Below are positions 27,049 to 36,195 of a stretch of 64,000 bases of DNA, piece by piece. This DNA is from Acidisarcina sp. (GTDB taxonomy: Bacteria > Acidobacteriota > Terriglobia > Terriglobales > Acidobacteriaceae): NCBI GenBank assembly GCA_035539175.1, contig DATLIY010000007.1, positions 248,001 through 312,000 on the forward strand. Reading direction: 5' to 3'. A program made the translations under genes and the position numbers. The first letter of the stretch is position 1. Each line of letters starts with the position of its first letter. The notes under the pieces are model-generated. The model did no database searches. It was not told the origin of the DNA and was given only the letters and a program-made list of their open reading frames with translations.

Positions 27049-27055
27049 AAAAATC

Positions 27056-27805
27056 ATGCGCAAGGTATTGATCGCTGCAAATTGGAAGATGTACAAGACA
27101 CCTGCCGAAGCCAAGGCCTTCACCGATGCATTTCTGCCCCTGGTGAAGAACCATACCCGCGACGAGATCGCGCTGTTCCCTTCCGCCACCTCGCTCGCCA
27201 CCGTCATTGAAGCCGCCAAGGGCTCTAACGTCGCCGTGGGATGCCAGAACATCCACTTCGCAGAAGAAGGCGCCTATACCGGCGAAACCTCAGCCAACAT
27301 GGTGATCGCCGTCGGGGGAACGCACACTCTCATTGGGCACTCCGAGCGCCGCCAGTATTTTGCCGAGACCGACCAGATCGTGAACCAGAAGCTGCACACG
27401 GCTCTGAAGCACAGCCTGGTCCCGGTCGTCTGCATCGGCGAAGTTCTCGCCGAGCGCGAAGCGGGCAAGACCGAAGAGGTCCTGCGGACGCAAACCGTGG
27501 GAGCGCTCGCCGGCATCACTCCCGAGATGGCCAGGACCATCGTCATTGCGTACGAGCCTGTCTGGGCCATCGGCACGGGCAAGACGGCAACGCCGGAGAT
27601 GGCCGTCGAAGCTCACAAGATCATTCGTGCGGAAGTTGCCAAGCTGCTCGGCCAGCCCGTGGCAGACGCAATGCGCATCCTCTACGGCGGCAGCGTGAAG
27701 CCGGAGAATGCAACCTCCCTGCTCAACGAGGTCGAAATCGACGGAGCACTGGTCGGTGGCGCGAGCCTCAAGCCAGACTCCTTCGCCAAAATCGTCCAGT
27801 ACTAA
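27056..27805 (+). CDS. tpiA: Triosephosphate isomerase
   Basis: 249 residues, TIM barrel; interconverts dihydroxyacetone phosphate and glyceraldehyde-3-phosphate. The catalytic Lys is in AANWKMYK, the His in IGHSERRQYF, and the Glu with flexible loop 6 in AYEPVWAIGTGKTAT. The phosphate-binding YGGSVKPEN and GGASLKPDSF follow. Normal length. It is the last gene of the gapA operon and is followed by a strong terminator. Confidence 0.97.
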   Translation: MRKVLIAANWKMYKTPAEAKAFTDAFLPLVKNHTRDEIALFPSATSLATVIEAAKGSNVAVGCQNIHFAEEGAYTGETSANMVIAVGGTHTLIGHSERRQYFAETDQIVNQKLHTALKHSLVPVVCIGEVLAEREAGKTEEVLRTQTVGALAGITPEMARTIVIAYEPVWAIGTGKTATPEMAVEAHKIIRAEVAKLLGQPVADAMRILYGGSVKPENATSLLNEVEIDGALVGGASLKPDSFAKIVQY

Positions 27806-27827
27806 GCACGATCAGACACATAGCGCG

Positions 27828-27863
27828 GCGCGGCTTTCGGAATCAGGAAGCCGCGCTTTTCTT
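27828..27863 (+). terminator. Rho-independent terminator of the gapA-tpiA operon
   Basis: Perfect nine-base arms GCGCGGCTT (27828-27836) and AAGCCGCGC (27848-27856), then TTTTCTTT. It lies 22 bases after tpiA. Confidence 0.9.
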
Positions 27864-27886
27864 TGGCTCGCCCTCCGCAATTCGCT

Positions 27887-28198
27887 TCAGCCAATATCCG
27901 CTAACACGTCTTGTCCCAATATCTTGACGGAATATACCTGAACCGATTCCTGAGGTTTATGGGCATAAGCGCCTGTCGCGGCATGGAATGCCCAGGCGTG
28001 CAGCGGACAGATGACATGCCCCTCCTCTACCGTTCCCTGGCCCAGCGGACCTTGCCGATGAGGGCACACATTGTTCAACGCGGAGATTGTGCCTCCCACA
28101 TTGGCCAGGCATAGAGTGAGATTGCCCGCTCGAATCTCTGCCACAGTGCCCTCGGCGGGAAGATCGGCGATCCCGCATATCCGCACGAATTGCCCCAT
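27887..28198 (-). CDS. Rieske [2Fe-2S] ferredoxin-like protein
   Basis: 103 residues. The cluster motif CPHRQGPLG...CPLHAWAF (Cys-x-His, Cys-x-x-His) is of the NirD/aromatic-dioxygenase ferredoxin type, so it is a soluble electron carrier or a small subunit. The start is ATG 28198, behind AGAGGAGAGG; the frame is open further to 28288 but that part does not resemble the family. No oxygenase or nitrite reductase is adjacent, so the partner is unknown. Confidence 0.87.
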   Translation of the reverse strand: MGQFVRICGIADLPAEGTVAEIRAGNLTLCLANVGGTISALNNVCPHRQGPLGQGTVEEGHVICPLHAWAFHAATGAYAHKPQESVQVYSVKILGQDVLADIG

Positions 28199-28305
28199 TC
28201 CTCTCCTCTTTGCCTCAGCGGGCAGTAGACGTGGCTTTATCGTACCCCCTCTTATAGACGGCAGGGCTGCAATGAGCCAGCCGCACATGCTACGCTGGGT
28301 CCGGA

Positions 28306-28506
28306 ATGCCTACACAACCCCAGCCCCCGGAACCCACGCCTCCGCAACCCGAGTCATCGCACTCCACGCCAGACTCGGGAAAGCTCTGGTGCCCGAACTG
28401 CGCCCGCGCCGTGGATGATCCCCTGGTATGCGGCGATTGCTCTGCCGTGATCTGCCGGGTCTGCGGCACGCCATTGGAAAATCCCGACGAGCTGGCCTTC
28501 GGTTGA
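28306..28506 (+). CDS. Mini zinc-ribbon protein
   Basis: 66 residues. A Pro/Glu/Ser-rich N-terminus is followed by three CxxC knuckles: WCPNCARA, VCGDCSAV, ICRVCGTP. Six cysteines are enough for at least one, possibly two, zinc sites. It ends seven bases before the alpha/beta hydrolase-fold gene and is likely co-transcribed. No named family was recognised; it could bind a protein or nucleic-acid partner. Confidence 0.68.
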   Translation: MPTQPQPPEPTPPQPESSHSTPDSGKLWCPNCARAVDDPLVCGDCSAVICRVCGTPLENPDELAFG

Positions 28507-28513
28507 ACGCGCA

Positions 28514-29488
28514 ATGACGCAAAAGCCCTCCCGGTCACGAAATCACAGCAGGCAACACCCCCCGCCCGGATGGCAGGACCCGCTGCGCCAGCAACAGCCG
28601 CTGGTCTCGCACCGTTGGCTGCTCCGTGCCCTGGGAATCGCTCTCGGCCTCGCCCTGGTTTGCGCCTACCTGGCGCTGTGCCTGCTCTTTTATCAGGGAG
28701 GCTGGCAGCTTCTCTTCCATCCCTCGCATGCTGGCACCGCGACCCCGGCAAATGTGGGAATGCGCTACGAGGATATTCATTTTGACGCGACCGAGACGGG
28801 GCGACTGCAACTGACAGGCTGGTGGATTTCGGCAGAGCCGCCCGCCCGATATGACGGCGCAGCGATGCTCTACCTGCACGGCGCTGAGGGGTCGCTTTCC
28901 GACACCCTGCCGCAGCTCAGGATGCTGCATGCGCTCGGCATCAACCTCTTTGCGATCGACTATCGCGGCTTTGGGAAGAGCATGGCGGCGCATCCCTCGG
29001 AACAGAGCGTCTACGAGGATGCGGATGCTGCCATCGAATATCTCAGCGACACCCGCAAGCTGGACACAAAGAGGATCGTGATCTACGGCGAGGGGCTTGG
29101 CGCAACCATCGCAGCGGAAGCTGCCCGGCGCCATCCGCTGGCTGCGGGCCTCGTGCTGGAGAATCCAATGCCGCCTGCGCTTGAGCAGATTGCAGGGGAT
29201 CGCCGCACCGGCATGCTGCCCGTCAGGATGCTCTTTGCCGATCGCTTTGAGCTGGCGCCCAAATTGAGCACCCTGGCGACGCCAAAGCTCTTCCTGCAAA
29301 CGCAGCCCGACGCTTCGAGCCACACTGCGCAGGAGCGCCTGCTCTCGCTGTACAAGGTGGCCTCGGAACCCAAGCGGCTTGTCCCGGCACAGGGCACCCG
29401 GTATTTTGAGGCAATGCTGCGATTCCTCGACGATTCGCTACGAAAAGACTCCCCCGCGCCGCCTAAGCCGGAAGCAGCAGCTCCATAA
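28514..29488 (+). CDS. Membrane-anchored alpha/beta hydrolase fold protein lacking the nucleophile Ser
   Basis: 324 residues. A basic N-terminus and one membrane helix (about 37-58) lead to an ABHD12/S33-like hydrolase domain. The oxyanion strand MLYLHGAEGS, FAIDYRGFGKS and the nucleophile elbow position IYGEGLGATIAAE are all in place, but the elbow reads Gly-Glu-Gly-Leu-Gly, with Gly194 where the family has Ser. The expected His near the C-terminus (normally GxGH) is AQGTRYFEAM, also without His. Either it is a non-catalytic relative or it uses an unknown mechanism. It overlaps the convergent GNAT gene by 26 bases. Confidence 0.82.
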   Translation: MTQKPSRSRNHSRQHPPPGWQDPLRQQQPLVSHRWLLRALGIALGLALVCAYLALCLLFYQGGWQLLFHPSHAGTATPANVGMRYEDIHFDATETGRLQLTGWWISAEPPARYDGAAMLYLHGAEGSLSDTLPQLRMLHALGINLFAIDYRGFGKSMAAHPSEQSVYEDADAAIEYLSDTRKLDTKRIVIYGEGLGATIAAEAARRHPLAAGLVLENPMPPALEQIAGDRRTGMLPVRMLFADRFELAPKLSTLATPKLFLQTQPDASSHTAQERLLSLYKVASEPKRLVPAQGTRYFEAMLRFLDDSLRKDSPAPPKPEAAAP

Positions 29489-29933
29489 AAACATCGCAGC
29501 GCGCGAAGTGCCCCTGCATGGTTTCTGGCGGCAAGTGGCGAAAGCCGAGCGACTCGTAAAGATGAAGAGCGCTGGATAACCGGCTGTTGCTCTCGATATA
29601 GAGGCGCCGGGCTCCCATCTGGCGCGCATCCGCAATCACAAAGGAGAGAAGCTGCCGCCCTATTCCCTGCCCGCGCCGCTCTTCCGCGACGGCCATCTTG
29701 GCGACCTCGAACTCTCCGTCGCCTATCTTGACCAGGGCGCAGGCACCGACGCGCTCCGTGCCATCCAGAGCCAGATAGATCTGTCCGCCGGATGCGAGGA
29801 TCTGCGACTGGGGATCGCCCAGGATTCGCCGGTCAGCGTCTTCCATGCCGAAGTAGCGCTCAATCCATGCCTCGTTCAGCCTGCGGAAGGCCTCTTCATC
29901 GCCGCTCACAAATCGCCGTACTGAGATTGCCAT
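29463..29933 (-). CDS. GNAT-family N-acetyltransferase
   Basis: 156 residues. The acetyl-CoA binding motif A is in FEVAKMAVAEERRGQGIGRQLLSFVIADA (R/Q-x-x-G-x-G/A), followed by LYIESNSRLSSALHLYESLGFRHL. Substrate cannot be read. The 3' end overlaps the convergent hydrolase-fold gene by 26 bases. Confidence 0.88.
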   Translation of the reverse strand: MAISVRRFVSGDEEAFRRLNEAWIERYFGMEDADRRILGDPQSQILASGGQIYLALDGTERVGACALVKIGDGEFEVAKMAVAEERRGQGIGRQLLSFVIADARQMGARRLYIESNSRLSSALHLYESLGFRHLPPETMQGHFARCDVFMELLLPA

Positions 29934-30172
29934 TCTTCCAAGTTAGCAAGAGCGCGCGAATCGAAGAAGCTCCTTGCACGGGCGCGCTCATGAGACGGAG
30001 ACCCCAGATGCTCGTCTCTCGCACGCAGAGGCCCCAGGACGCCTCAGCAAGAGTTCACTGGAGACATGGAGCAGCGATGATGCCTCGATGCCGCTGAGGG
30101 CGACTCTGAGGAGAATCGCCAGCAGCGGTCCACGGATACAGGTGTGGATACTGGTGTGCTGATGGCGATCCG
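29934..30172. other. Intergenic region between GNAT and E1 genes
   Basis: 239 bases, with no frame supported by a ribosome site. A short GAGACG...CGTCTC hairpin (about 29992-30018) is the only structure noticed. The minus-strand promoter of the GNAT gene is presumably here. Confidence 0.35.
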
Positions 30173-32347
30173 CTAGTACGCCTTCAACTCCACCATAGCG
30201 CGATACAAATCCTCCGGTTGCGGAAGGATTGCATCTTCCAGAATCGGCTGATACGCCACGAAGGTGTCCATAGCGGCAATGCGCTTGACCGGAGCATCGA
30301 GGTGCTCGAACAGTTCGTCTCCAATGCGAGCGGCGATCTCCGCGCCATAGCCCCAGCTCCTCATGTCCTCGTAGGCGACGATTGCGCGGCTGGTCCTGCG
30401 GACCGAGGAGGCGATGGCCTCCCAATCATAGGGGCTCAAGGTGCGCAGATCGATCACCTCCACCTCAATGCCGTCTTCCCGATGGGCCTTTAGGGCGGCC
30501 TGCAGCGCGCGGGGCACCACCGCTCCATAGGTGATGAGGGTCATGTCCTTGCCCTTGCGGACCACGTTTGCCTTGCCGAAGGGGATGGTGTAGTCCGGAC
30601 CGGGATACACTGCCCGGCCATACGTCTCGCGGTAGAGCCGCTTGTGCTCCAGGAAGAGCACCGGATCGTCGCAGCGAATCGCGGTGCGCAGCAATCCGTT
30701 CGCATCCAGCGCGTTCGAGGGAAAAACGACGCGGAGGCCCGGAATGTGGGTAAAGATGCTTTCTCCGGACTGCGAGTGATAGATCGATCCCCCGCTGAGA
30801 TATCCGCCGATGGCAACGCGGATCACCGCAGGTGACCCATAGGTGCCATTGGACCGCCAGCGCATTACGGCAAGCTCATTGCGAATCTGGTGCATCGCCG
30901 GCCAGATGTAGTCGAAGAACTGGATCTCCACCACGGGCTTCATGCCGCGTATCCCGTAACCCACGGCACGGCCCACAATGGCCGCCTCGGCCAGGGGGGA
31001 GTTGAAGACGCGATCCGATCCGAATTCCGTCTGCAGACCGGCGGTGAGCTTGAACACTCCACCCTTGCCCTTAACCTCCTTCATGGCTTCTTCCCGGCTG
31101 CAATCCGCAACGTCTTCGCCGTAGATCACGATCCGCGGATCGTGACGCATCTCGTCGCGCAGGCAGAGGTTGATCAGGTCTGCCATGGTGCGCTTCTGCG
31201 TATCTTCCGACTGCGCCGGCTGGGAAACAAGGTCTTCCCGAGTCGGGTCCCAATGCTCGGAATGCACGTGCCGGGGAATGGAGGAGACCTCCGGCAACGG
31301 TGCGTGGATGGCGCGCTCGGCAGCCAGGCGAACTTCCTCATCGACATCGTGCTCGAGCTTTTCAATCTCCTCTGCGCTGAGGATGCCGTCGCGCAACAGG
31401 CGCATCTGCATCTTGGACAGCGGATCGCGCAGGGCGTCGGCCTCAATCTCAGCCTTGCAGCGGTAATTTCTTTCATCGTCGGAGAGGGAGTGCGAATACG
31501 GCCGCGTTACGTGCCCATGCACTAGCGCCGGTCCCTTGCCGGAGCGGCAGTGCGCGACCGCCCTGCTCATCGCGTGCAGCGACAGGATGGGGTCGGTGCC
31601 ATCGACCTCTTCAAAGTGCGTGTTGGGAAACTCACGAAGCAGCCGTGAAATGTTGCCCCCCGGCGTATTGACCTCGACCGGGACGGAGATTGCATAGCCG
31701 TTATCTTCCACAACAAAGACGACGGGCAGTTTCCGGTTGGAGGCTGCGCTGAATGCCTCCCAGAACTCGCCCTGGCTGGTTGAACCCTCGCCCAGCGAGA
31801 CGTATGTAACCTCATCGCCATGGAAGGACACATCGTGGAATGCGCGATAATCTTCCTCTCCGGCTGGCTTGACGGCAGCTTCGGGATGCCGGGAGAAGTA
31901 CCGGCCCGCCTCCGCACAGCCAATGGCGTGCAGGCACTGGGTTGCCGTGGAAGAAGAGGGAGAGACGATATGGAGCTTCGTGCTGCTCCAGTGCGAGGGC
32001 ATCTGGCGTCCGCCGCTGGCCGGGTCGTCCACCGAGCCGACACCCTGCAGGAACATCTCTTCGGCGGTAACTCCCAGAGTCAGACAAAGCGCGCGATCCC
32101 GATAGTATGGGAAAAACCAATCGTAGCCGGGCTTCATCGCCATGCCGGCCGCTACCAGCAGGGCCTCATGCCCGGCTCCGGAGATCTGGAAAAAGATCTT
32201 CTGCTGGCGTTTCAGCATGATCTCCCGGTCATCCACACGGCGGGACATATAGATCAACCGGTACATGCGAATCATCTGCTGCGGATCGACTGGAAACTCC
32301 GCCTTGCTCTTCGTACCTTCAACCGTGGACCCTGCCGTTCGACCCAT
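30173..32347 (-). CDS. Fused 2-oxoacid (branched-chain-type) dehydrogenase E1 alpha-beta
   Basis: 724 residues that join the E1 alpha and beta chains, usually separate. The alpha half has the thiamine-diphosphate motif [19 protein letters not shown]...NGYAIS and the phosphorylation-loop-like [14 protein letters not shown]. The beta half from about 385 has [59 protein letters not shown] and the C-terminal transketolase domain [16 protein letters not shown]. It decarboxylates branched-chain 2-oxoacids or a related substrate and passes acyl groups to a lipoyl E2. No E2 or E3 gene is adjacent. Confidence 0.93.
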   Translation of the reverse strand: MGRTAGSTVEGTKSKAEFPVDPQQMIRMYRLIYMSRRVDDREIMLKRQQKIFFQISGAGHEALLVAAGMAMKPGYDWFFPYYRDRALCLTLGVTAEEMFLQGVGSVDDPASGGRQMPSHWSSTKLHIVSPSSSTATQCLHAIGCAEAGRYFSRHPEAAVKPAGEEDYRAFHDVSFHGDEVTYVSLGEGSTSQGEFWEAFSAASNRKLPVVFVVEDNGYAISVPVEVNTPGGNISRLLREFPNTHFEEVDGTDPILSLHAMSRAVAHCRSGKGPALVHGHVTRPYSHSLSDDERNYRCKAEIEADALRDPLSKMQMRLLRDGILSAEEIEKLEHDVDEEVRLAAERAIHAPLPEVSSIPRHVHSEHWDPTREDLVSQPAQSEDTQKRTMADLINLCLRDEMRHDPRIVIYGEDVADCSREEAMKEVKGKGGVFKLTAGLQTEFGSDRVFNSPLAEAAIVGRAVGYGIRGMKPVVEIQFFDYIWPAMHQIRNELAVMRWRSNGTYGSPAVIRVAIGGYLSGGSIYHSQSGESIFTHIPGLRVVFPSNALDANGLLRTAIRCDDPVLFLEHKRLYRETYGRAVYPGPDYTIPFGKANVVRKGKDMTLITYGAVVPRALQAALKAHREDGIEVEVIDLRTLSPYDWEAIASSVRRTSRAIVAYEDMRSWGYGAEIAARIGDELFEHLDAPVKRIAAMDTFVAYQPILEDAILPQPEDLYRAMVELKAY

Positions 32348-32376
32348 CTCACTCCCCTACAGAACTACATTCGCAC

Positions 32377-32400
32377 AAAAACCCCGGATGATTCCGGGGT
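32377..32400 (-). terminator. Rho-independent terminator (minus strand)
   Basis: Plus-strand arms ACCCCGG (32381-32387) and CCGGGGT (32394-32400) with six-base loop; AAAAA at 32377-32381 gives TTTTT on the minus strand. It ends the small secreted-protein transcript before the E1 gene. Confidence 0.85.
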
Positions 32401-32574
32401 AGCCCAACTGGGAATTGTAACAATCTTCTGCTCTGAGCATAGAAACTTCCGAGGCTATGGAAATCCCTGGCCCGCCGACTCGCTCCCCCGGCAGGTAGAG
32501 GGTTCTCCTACGGTTATCCCCTTTGCCTGAGCGACTTACAACCTTCCGGTCGACGCAAAAATTCATTTCAAGGA

Positions 32575-32952
32575 TCAGTTGGCCTTCATCTTTTCCCGTA
32601 CGCTCTTTGCCAGTTTTGCGATCTGATCAGCCTTCGCGGCGGCATCTGCCGACAAAGGAGCACTCCCCGGCTTGCCAACCTCGGCCTTCAACTCCGTGGC
32701 CAAGCGGAGAAGTTTGTCTGCATCCTCTTCCAGCCGCTTCTGCCGAGTCGCGTTCAGCTTCTTTATCTGCTTCTCATGCATCTCTGCCCCCAGGCGGTCC
32801 AGTTCGCCTTGGGGCCCAGTCAAGGGGCTTGCACTATCGCGACGCGGAGCAGACATTTGTCCTGACTCCTGAGCCACACCCGCAGCGGACAGAAAGCTCG
32901 TGCACAATCCCAGAAGAGCAGTCAGGCACAACTTCTTTAGCGCGCATCGCAT
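32575..32952 (-). CDS. Exported coiled-coil protein, function unknown
   Basis: 125 residues. A signal sequence (LTALLGLCTSFLSAAGVAQ) precedes a charged helical body with heptad-like Leu/Lys/Glu (LDRLGAEMHEKQIKKLNATRQKRLEEDADKLLRLATELKAEV) ending KSVREKMKAN. No family was recognised. It is divergent from the mscS-type gene across 51 bases and is closed by the terminator at 32377-32400. Confidence 0.65.
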   Translation of the reverse strand: MRCALKKLCLTALLGLCTSFLSAAGVAQESGQMSAPRRDSASPLTGPQGELDRLGAEMHEKQIKKLNATRQKRLEEDADKLLRLATELKAEVGKPGSAPLSADAAAKADQIAKLAKSVREKMKAN

Positions 32953-33003
32953 CGGTTCATTATAGAAACATCACAGCAGCCTTATCGGAAAGTCTCTTAA
33001 CCT

Positions 33004-34014
33004 ATGCAAAGTTTGCTTCTCGCAATTCCGCGCTCGGCCCAGTTTTTTGCCCGCATCACGGACAAATGGCTTGACGATAGCGCAGATTTCGTCCGTACAA
33101 CCGTCCCCAAGCTCATCATCATCGGCCTCGGCGCGTGGATCCTGATCCGCTTGCTGGCCGGGATCACCCGGCGCATCACCGCACTGGCTGAGAGACACGC
33201 CCACGGGGCTCATGGGACCACCAGCGTTTACCAGGTAAGGACGCTGGCCTCCGTCGTGCGCGCTACCGGCATCGGCATCATCACCTTTCTGGCTGCGCTG
33301 GAGATTCTGCCTCTGCTCGGAGTGGATCTGAAGCCACTGCTGGCTTCCGCGGGCGTTGCCGGTGTGGCTCTCGGCCTGGCCGCACAGACGATCGTCAAGG
33401 ATGTTCTGAATGGCGTCGTACTGGTGGTGGAGGATCAATTTCACGTCGGCGACGTGGTGACCCTGGCGGGCATCACCGGCACGGTGGAGGAGCTTACCCT
33501 GAGGCGAACCACGGTGCGCGGATTCGATGGCACGCTCTACGTGATCCCGAACTCGCAGATTACCAACACCGCCAATATGAGCCGCGACTTCTCCGTCACG
33601 ACGCTGAACGTCTCAGTGGATTTTTCCGCACCTCCCGATGAGGTCGTGGCTCTTTTGAAGAAGATTGCGAACGATGTGCGCAACGACCCGGCATATAAGG
33701 ACGTCTTCCTCGCCGACCCGCAGGTGCAGGGTGTGGATGCGATCAAGGGTTCCGAGGTTCTGTATCCCATCGAGCTGAAGACCCGCGCACGCAAGCAATT
33801 TGCCGCCGTGCGCGAAATTCACCGTCGCATCCGCCTGGCACTGGAAGAGAAAAAGATGCTGCCCGGAAGCCCCTACCGGGTAATGACGGCCTCTGCTGCC
33901 GCACAGGGTCAATCCCCGGCGCTGACGCTCCCCGGCAAGTCCCCTGCAGTAGTTGCGGCCGACCCCACAAGGAACCCGCCGCAGGAGGTAAATCCGTTCA
34001 CTGGTGAGGGCTAA
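33004..34014 (+). CDS. MscS-family mechanosensitive channel
   Basis: 336 residues; inner-membrane channel that opens under osmotic downshock. About three membrane helices, then the pore-lining TM3 region LLASAGVAGVALGLAAQTIVKDVLNGVVLVVEDQFHVGDVV, which is characteristic, and a cytoplasmic beta domain (GTVEELTLRRTTVRGFDGTLYVIPNSQI). The C-terminal 45 residues are Pro/Ala-rich. Its stop overlaps the convergent YyaL-type gene by 17 bases. Confidence 0.92.
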   Translation: MQSLLLAIPRSAQFFARITDKWLDDSADFVRTTVPKLIIIGLGAWILIRLLAGITRRITALAERHAHGAHGTTSVYQVRTLASVVRATGIGIITFLAALEILPLLGVDLKPLLASAGVAGVALGLAAQTIVKDVLNGVVLVVEDQFHVGDVVTLAGITGTVEELTLRRTTVRGFDGTLYVIPNSQITNTANMSRDFSVTTLNVSVDFSAPPDEVVALLKKIANDVRNDPAYKDVFLADPQVQGVDAIKGSEVLYPIELKTRARKQFAAVREIHRRIRLALEEKKMLPGSPYRVMTASAAAQGQSPALTLPGKSPAVVAADPTRNPPQEVNPFTGEG

Positions 34015-36157
34015 GCGCCTCCAGCAGTGCTTCCGGACTGGTGAGGGGCGGCAGACAGGTGCGTCCCTTGCAAACGATGGCAAAGCTTCCCTCGACTTGT
34101 GGCAGGTTGGGCAGCGTCTCCGCCAGCATTGGCGGCAGGGTCTCCGCACGCAGTTGATCGCGGCGCAGGTGGAGGACGCTCTTGTTCACTGCATAGCGGG
34201 CAGTGGCAGTCACTTGCAACTGCCGCGCCAGCAGGTCTTCTCCCACCACCACCACCTGGATCGGGTCCAGCATCAGACGCTCCAGCGCCAGCCCATACAT
34301 GCCGACGTAGAGGCCGAAGTGCTCCACAACGCCGGCGAAGGACTCCAGCGTATCCTCGGCGATTTCACGATATTCCTCTCTGCCGCTCAGAGCCTCCAGC
34401 CGCAGCAGCGCCGCAGCAGCAGCGGAGTTCCCTGCCGGCGTGGGCGAATCCTGCAGCGGCTTGCGACGCGCCGATAGCGCACCCAGCGCCTTCTGCCCTT
34501 CCGCCGTTGCCTCCGCATCGAAGAACCCGTTTCCGATCCGGTCGTAGAAGCGTGCAATCATGGCATCGGCAATCTCCACCGCGGCCTGGTAGTAGCGCAG
34601 GTCCCCGCTTGCCATCCACGCATCGGTGCAGGCCAAAGCCAGAAATGCGTAGTCGTCCAGCACTCCGGCAATTCGTGGCCCCGGCGCAGCATCGGGATAG
34701 GCGATCACGTGCGCCAACCCGGTGGTCTTATCCCATCCCTCGGCCAGAATGCGATCGAGCGTGCGCAGAGCAAAGCCCCTGGGCGCGCTCAGGCTCAGCA
34801 CCTGCGCCGCGTCCAGATAGGCCGAAACAGCAAGAGCATTCCAGCCGGTATAAATCGTGCGATCGATGAACGGAGCCGGACGAAGCATCCTTGCCTCGTA
34901 AAGCTTCTGCTTCGCGGACTCCAGCAATCCTTTGGCCTCGCTGGCGGCGATCTTCGCGCGTGCGGCAGTCTCCTCCAGCGTCAGGCGACGATGCAGAACA
35001 TTCTTTGCAGGGTTGTGGTGCATGTCCCCCACTTCGCCAATGTCGTAGTAGATTGCGGCGATGGCGAATTCGTCGGGGCTCAACACCGCCTCGGCTTCGG
35101 CGCGCGTCCAGGTGAAGTAGTCGCCATCATCGTCGAGCGTGATGTCTGCGTCCTGCGAGGCATAGAAGCCGCCATGCTGCTGGTCGCTCAGGCATTCATT
35201 CATCCACCGCATGATGTCCTTCGCCACCCCGGCCAGCGCCGGATCGACAAAGCTCTGGAATGCGTGCACGTAGTTCCCCAGCAGGCCGGCATTGTCGTAA
35301 AGCATCTTTTCAAAGTGAGGAACCACCCAGCGCTCATCGACCGAGTAGCGATGGAATCCGCCGGCGATCTGGTCGTAGACGCCGCCTTTCGCCATGCACT
35401 CCAGTGTGAAGACGGCGGCGCGTTTTGTCTCCTCGTTTCCCGTCCGCGAGGCCACGTCCAGCAGGAGATCGAGTGCTGCGGGATGAGGGAATTTTGGCTG
35501 CGAGCCAAAACCGCCATAGCGGGAATCGAATTGCGTGACCGCCGACGCCACCAGCTTCTCCACCAACGACAAGCTCAACTGCCCCCGCCTTCCGGCAAAG
35601 CTCTCGCCGTGCTCGATTGCCTCCATTACGCTCGCTGCCGACTCCAATGCTTCCTCGCGGCGCGTCTCCCATGCTCCAGCCATCGTGCGCAGGACGCGCT
35701 CGAATCCCGGCCGGCCATAGCGATCCTCCCTGGGGAAATAGGTTCCGCCAAAGAAGGGCCTTCCATCGGGAGTCAGAATCGCGGTAAGCGGCCAGCCTCC
35801 CTGCCCGCTGATTGCGGAGACGGCTGCCTGATAGCGGCTATCCACGTCGGGACGCTCGTCGCGATCCACCTTAATGGCGATAAAGTGCTCATTGATTACG
35901 CCGGCAAGCTGCGCGTCCTCATAGGATTCGCGGTCCATCACATGGCACCAGTGACACCACACCGCGCCAATATCCAGCAGGATGGGCTTTCCAGTGGACG
36001 CAGCCAGGGCGAATGCCTCCTCGCCCCACTGATGCCACCGCACAGGCTGGTGCATCGCCGAACGAAGGTACGACGAGGCTGCATGCTGCAGCGCATTCGA
36101 CGGGTGGACGGGGCTGTTTCCGACTGCGGAGTTATGCTGCTTCTCGCCTTCGCTCAT
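33998..36157 (-). CDS. YyaL/SPATA20-type thioredoxin-domain protein (DUF255)
   Basis: About 719 residues (TTG 36163 is an alternative start). The N-terminal domain of about 170 residues has a thioredoxin-like fold: LRSAMHQPVRWHQWGEEAF, IGAVWCHWCHVMDRESYED, IKVDRDERPDVDSRY and GGWPLTAILTPDGRPF. The rest is an (alpha/alpha)6 barrel like GlcNAc epimerases and cellobiose epimerases. The family is highly conserved but its substrate is not established. The CHWCH in place of CxxC suggests redox or metal chemistry. Confidence 0.92.
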   Translation of the reverse strand: MSEGEKQHNSAVGNSPVHPSNALQHAASSYLRSAMHQPVRWHQWGEEAFALAASTGKPILLDIGAVWCHWCHVMDRESYEDAQLAGVINEHFIAIKVDRDERPDVDSRYQAAVSAISGQGGWPLTAILTPDGRPFFGGTYFPREDRYGRPGFERVLRTMAGAWETRREEALESAASVMEAIEHGESFAGRRGQLSLSLVEKLVASAVTQFDSRYGGFGSQPKFPHPAALDLLLDVASRTGNEETKRAAVFTLECMAKGGVYDQIAGGFHRYSVDERWVVPHFEKMLYDNAGLLGNYVHAFQSFVDPALAGVAKDIMRWMNECLSDQQHGGFYASQDADITLDDDGDYFTWTRAEAEAVLSPDEFAIAAIYYDIGEVGDMHHNPAKNVLHRRLTLEETAARAKIAASEAKGLLESAKQKLYEARMLRPAPFIDRTIYTGWNALAVSAYLDAAQVLSLSAPRGFALRTLDRILAEGWDKTTGLAHVIAYPDAAPGPRIAGVLDDYAFLALACTDAWMASGDLRYYQAAVEIADAMIARFYDRIGNGFFDAEATAEGQKALGALSARRKPLQDSPTPAGNSAAAAALLRLEALSGREEYREIAEDTLESFAGVVEHFGLYVGMYGLALERLMLDPIQVVVVGEDLLARQLQVTATARYAVNKSVLHLRRDQLRAETLPPMLAETLPNLPQVEGSFAIVCKGRTCLPPLTSPEALLEALSPHQ

Positions 36158-36195
36158 CTGCAAAGTCTATCTGGAAACGACATATGCAGAAAGCG

